Assembly (NCBI RefSeq): GCF_015668195.1
Contig: NZ_JADPFC010000008.1
Location: forward strand, 1-64,000
Reading direction: 5' to 3'
Length of the DNA: 64,000 bases
DNA from: Romboutsia_C sp015668195
GTDB lineage: Bacteria > Bacillota > Clostridia > Peptostreptococcales > Peptostreptococcaceae
The translations under genes were made by a program, and so were the position numbers. A model generated the notes under the pieces. That model worked only from the letters and a program-made list of their open reading frames with translations. It had not been told where the DNA came from and did not search any database. Numbering within the stretch: position 1 is the first letter of the stretch; each line of letters starts with the position of its first letter. Below, in pieces: positions 61,794 through 64,000 of the stretch.

Positions 61794-63734
61794 TTAACGA
61801 ACTTCGCATCCATCCTTAGCACCTGTAGCTACTGGTACTACTAAATCGTCACCATCATCTCCAGCAGCTAATATCATACCTTGAGATTCTACTCCTCTTA
61901 GCTTAACTGGCTTTAAGTTACAAACAACTATAACATCTTTTCCAACCATATCTTCTGGCTTGTACCATTTAGCTATTCCAGATACTATTTGTCTTGTCTC
62001 TGATCCTAATTTTATTTGAGATACTAAAAGTCTATCTGCTTTTGGATGTTTTTCACAACTTAAAACTTTACCTACTCTTAGCTCTACTTTATCTAGTTCA
62101 TCTATTGTTATATTTTCTTTGTGCTCTAATGGAGCTACTTCTACTACGTCTTCTTTCTTTTCTGCAAATAATTCGTTTAATTCTTCTACTTCTTTTTCTA
62201 TATCTAATCTAGGGAATAAAGCTTCACCCTTTTCAACTTTAGTATTTTCTCCTATAAGTCCGAAAGTTTTTGTACTTTCCCAAGTCTTTAAGCTTTCGTC
62301 AACTATTCCTAATTGAGCGTATATCTTATTAACTGTAGCATTCATTATTGGATTTATCATAGTCGCTACTATTCTTATAGCTTCACATAAGTTGTATAAT
62401 ACTGTATCTAAAGTATCTTTGTTAGCTTCATCTTTAGCTAAAGCCCAAGGCATAGTTTCATCTATATACTTGTTAGTTCTTCTTATTAATTTCCAAGCAC
62501 TTTCTAATGCTTCATTAAATTGAAGTTTGTTCATTTCATTTTCAAAGTTTTCTACTGATAATCTAGCAGTTTCTTTTAAGTCAGCATCAAATTCAGTAGT
62601 AGCTTTTGGCATTGGTATTATTCCACTGTTATACTTTTCAACCATTGCAACAGTTCTACTTACTAAGTTTCCTAAATCATTTGCTAAATCTGAGTTAAGT
62701 CTAGTTACAAAGTTTCTATGAGTATAGTTACCATCTTGACCAAATGCAAATTCTCTTAATAAGAAGTATTTAAGAGCATCTACTCCATATCTTTCTATCA
62801 TTTGTTCTGGATAAACTATGTTTCCTTTTGATTTACTCATCTTATCATTATCGAATAATATCCATCCATGTCCATATACTTGTGTAGGTACTTCTTCACC
62901 TAATGCCATAAGTATAGCTGGCCATATTATTGTATGGAATCTCATTATTTCTTTACCTACTATATGAACGTTAGCTGGCCAGAATTTTTTGTATTCTGAA
63001 TCATTTTCACTCATGTATCCTAAAGCTGTTATATAGTTGCATAAAGCATCCACCCAAACGTATATTACATGTTTTTCATCAAATGGCACCTTTATACCCC
63101 AATCAAAAGTTGTTCTAGTTACACATAAATCTTCTAATCCTTTATCTAAGAAGTTTGCAACCATCTCATTTTTTCTTGATACTGGGAAACAGAAGTTAGG
63201 ATCAGCAAATAATTCTCTTAATCTATCTTCATATTTTGATAATTTGAAGAAATAAGCTTCTTCCTTAGCATCATAAGTTTCTCTTCCACAGTCAGGACAC
63301 TTGTTTCCATCTACTAATTGCGATTCTGTCCAGAAACTTTCACATGGAGTACAATACTTACCTTCATAAGCTCCTTTGTATATATCCCCTTGTTCATATA
63401 ACTTAGTAAATATCTTTTGGATTATTACCTTATGTCTATCTTGTGTAGTTCTTATGAAATCATCATATGATATATCCATAGTCTTCCATAATTTTTGTAT
63501 GTCTGCTATCATTCCATCTAAGTATTCTATTTCAGTCATACCTTTTGCCTTAGCAGTTTTTTGTATCTTTTCTCCGTGCTCATCTGTTCCTGTTAAGAAC
63601 TTTACATCATATCCACAGAAACGTTTAAATCTTGCTATTGCATCTGCTGCAACAGTTGTATAAGTATGTCCTATGTGTAAGTTACCACTTGGGTAGTATA
63701 TAGGAGTTGTTACGTAAAAAGTTGGTTTTGTCAT
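61794..63734 (-). CDS. metG: methionyl-tRNA synthetase
   Basis: Charges tRNA-Met, 646 residues. HIGH-type motif GNLHIGHTY, zinc knuckle (CTPCE and CPDCG), KMSKS loop DKMSKSKGN, and a C-terminal tRNA-binding domain of the Arc1p/EMAP type at about 540-646. GGAGGTAT before the ATG. It is preceded by a T-box leader, so it is induced when tRNA-Met is uncharged. Confidence 0.98.
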   Translation of the reverse strand: MTKPTFYVTTPIYYPSGNLHIGHTYTTVAADAIARFKRFCGYDVKFLTGTDEHGEKIQKTAKAKGMTEIEYLDGMIADIQKLWKTMDISYDDFIRTTQDRHKVIIQKIFTKLYEQGDIYKGAYEGKYCTPCESFWTESQLVDGNKCPDCGRETYDAKEEAYFFKLSKYEDRLRELFADPNFCFPVSRKNEMVANFLDKGLEDLCVTRTTFDWGIKVPFDEKHVIYVWVDALCNYITALGYMSENDSEYKKFWPANVHIVGKEIMRFHTIIWPAILMALGEEVPTQVYGHGWILFDNDKMSKSKGNIVYPEQMIERYGVDALKYFLLREFAFGQDGNYTHRNFVTRLNSDLANDLGNLVSRTVAMVEKYNSGIIPMPKATTEFDADLKETARLSVENFENEMNKLQFNEALESAWKLIRRTNKYIDETMPWALAKDEANKDTLDTVLYNLCEAIRIVATMINPIMNATVNKIYAQLGIVDESLKTWESTKTFGLIGENTKVEKGEALFPRLDIEKEVEELNELFAEKKEDVVEVAPLEHKENITIDELDKVELRVGKVLSCEKHPKADRLLVSQIKLGSETRQIVSGIAKWYKPEDMVGKDVIVVCNLKPVKLRGVESQGMILAAGDDGDDLVVPVATGAKDGCEVR

Positions 63735-63816
63735 TTTAATACCTCCTGATTTATTTTAATTAAAAATTTAGCTTTTTAGTTTTATATAAAAATCAAAAAC
63801 TATTTGTATCAAAAAA

Positions 63817-64000
63817 CTCGCCTCCTATGATATACATAGGGGCGAGATTATTCGCGGTACCACCCTAATTATCTAAATTTATAAATACTACTTTAAAAGT
63901 TAAAACTTTATGGTTTATACTCATATCAATATAGTATCTTAAACTAATTTAGATATCTTAGCAGACTATAACGTGTCTAATCGTTTTATCTTAAAAATAG
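63817..64000 (-). promoter_or_regulatory. T-box riboswitch of metG (5' part beyond the edge)
   Basis: The conserved T-box AGGGTGGTACCGCGA lies at 63866-63852. It is followed by the terminator stem CTCGCCCCTATG/CATAGGAGGCGAG (63846-63817) and a T-run. Uncharged tRNA pairing with the T-box bulge favours the antiterminator and lets transcription into metG proceed. The specifier loop is probably outside or at the edge of the window, so I could not read the codon. The downstream gene implies AUG. Confidence 0.93.

Overview
The window is a low-GC chromosomal segment from an anaerobic, spore-forming Firmicute. The best fit is family Peptostreptococcaceae, the Clostridioides/Paraclostridium/Intestinibacter group. 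The reasons are the 16S 5' end, the gene order (mazF-mazE-alr-gerS-acpS beside the atp operon; purR-spoVG-glmU-prs-pth-mfd-spoVT-yabM-mazG-yabP-yabQ-divIC-spoIIE), a GerS-type lipoprotein and many sporulation genes. Genus is not settled from sequence alone. Nearly all genes lie on the minus strand, which suggests the replication fork moves leftward and the origin lies beyond the right edge.

Layout, left to right. 1-440: 5' end of a 16S rRNA gene with leader and two tandem promoters, all on the minus strand. 0.6-6.3 kb: two small proteins, an S41 processing protease, 5-formyl-THF cyclo-ligase, a Lon-like protease and a membrane-anchored PrcB-like protein. 6.5-12 kb: split transketolase, MazEF, alanine racemase, GerS, a CBS protein and AcpS. 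12-19 kb: complete F-type ATP synthase operon with sodium-binding residues in subunit c and a short epsilon subunit. 19.5-29.3 kb: upp, rpiB, Sua5/TsaC, a ZIP transporter, prfA-prmC-DUF1385, tdk, rpmE, rho and glpX. 29.5-32.3 kb: a 37-residue membrane peptide, an exported M3 peptidase and a non-coding stretch dense in DnaA-box-like 9-mers. 32.3-46.8 kb: spoIIE, ppx, divIC, yabQ, yabP, rqcP, hup, mazG, yabM, spoVT, prsA, mfd and pth. 46.8-50.2 kb: a type IV pilus locus that looks eroded (pilT, one intact prepilin peptidase, one interrupted by a stop codon, and fragments). 50.2-64 kb: prs, glmU, spoVG, purR, murC, two uncharacterised envelope- or spore-type proteins, an M20 peptidase, ksgA, rnmV, tatD, and metG preceded by a T-box riboswitch that runs off the right edge.

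Functionally this is mostly core genome: translation (metG, prfA/prmC, rpmE, pth, rsmA, rnmV, rqcP), nucleotide supply (upp, tdk, prs, purR), envelope precursors (glmU, murC, alr, yabM), energy (atp) and sporulation/germination (spoIIE, yabP/Q, spoVT, spoVG, gerS). I see no CRISPR array, prophage, insertion sequence or tRNA gene. No clearly novel multi-gene system is evident. The most interesting signals are the DnaA-box cluster, the Asn-rich prion-like insert in Rho, the decaying pilus locus, ribosome-binding sites buried in hairpins before pepF and spoIIE, the shortened AtpC, and two small genes recovered by hand.
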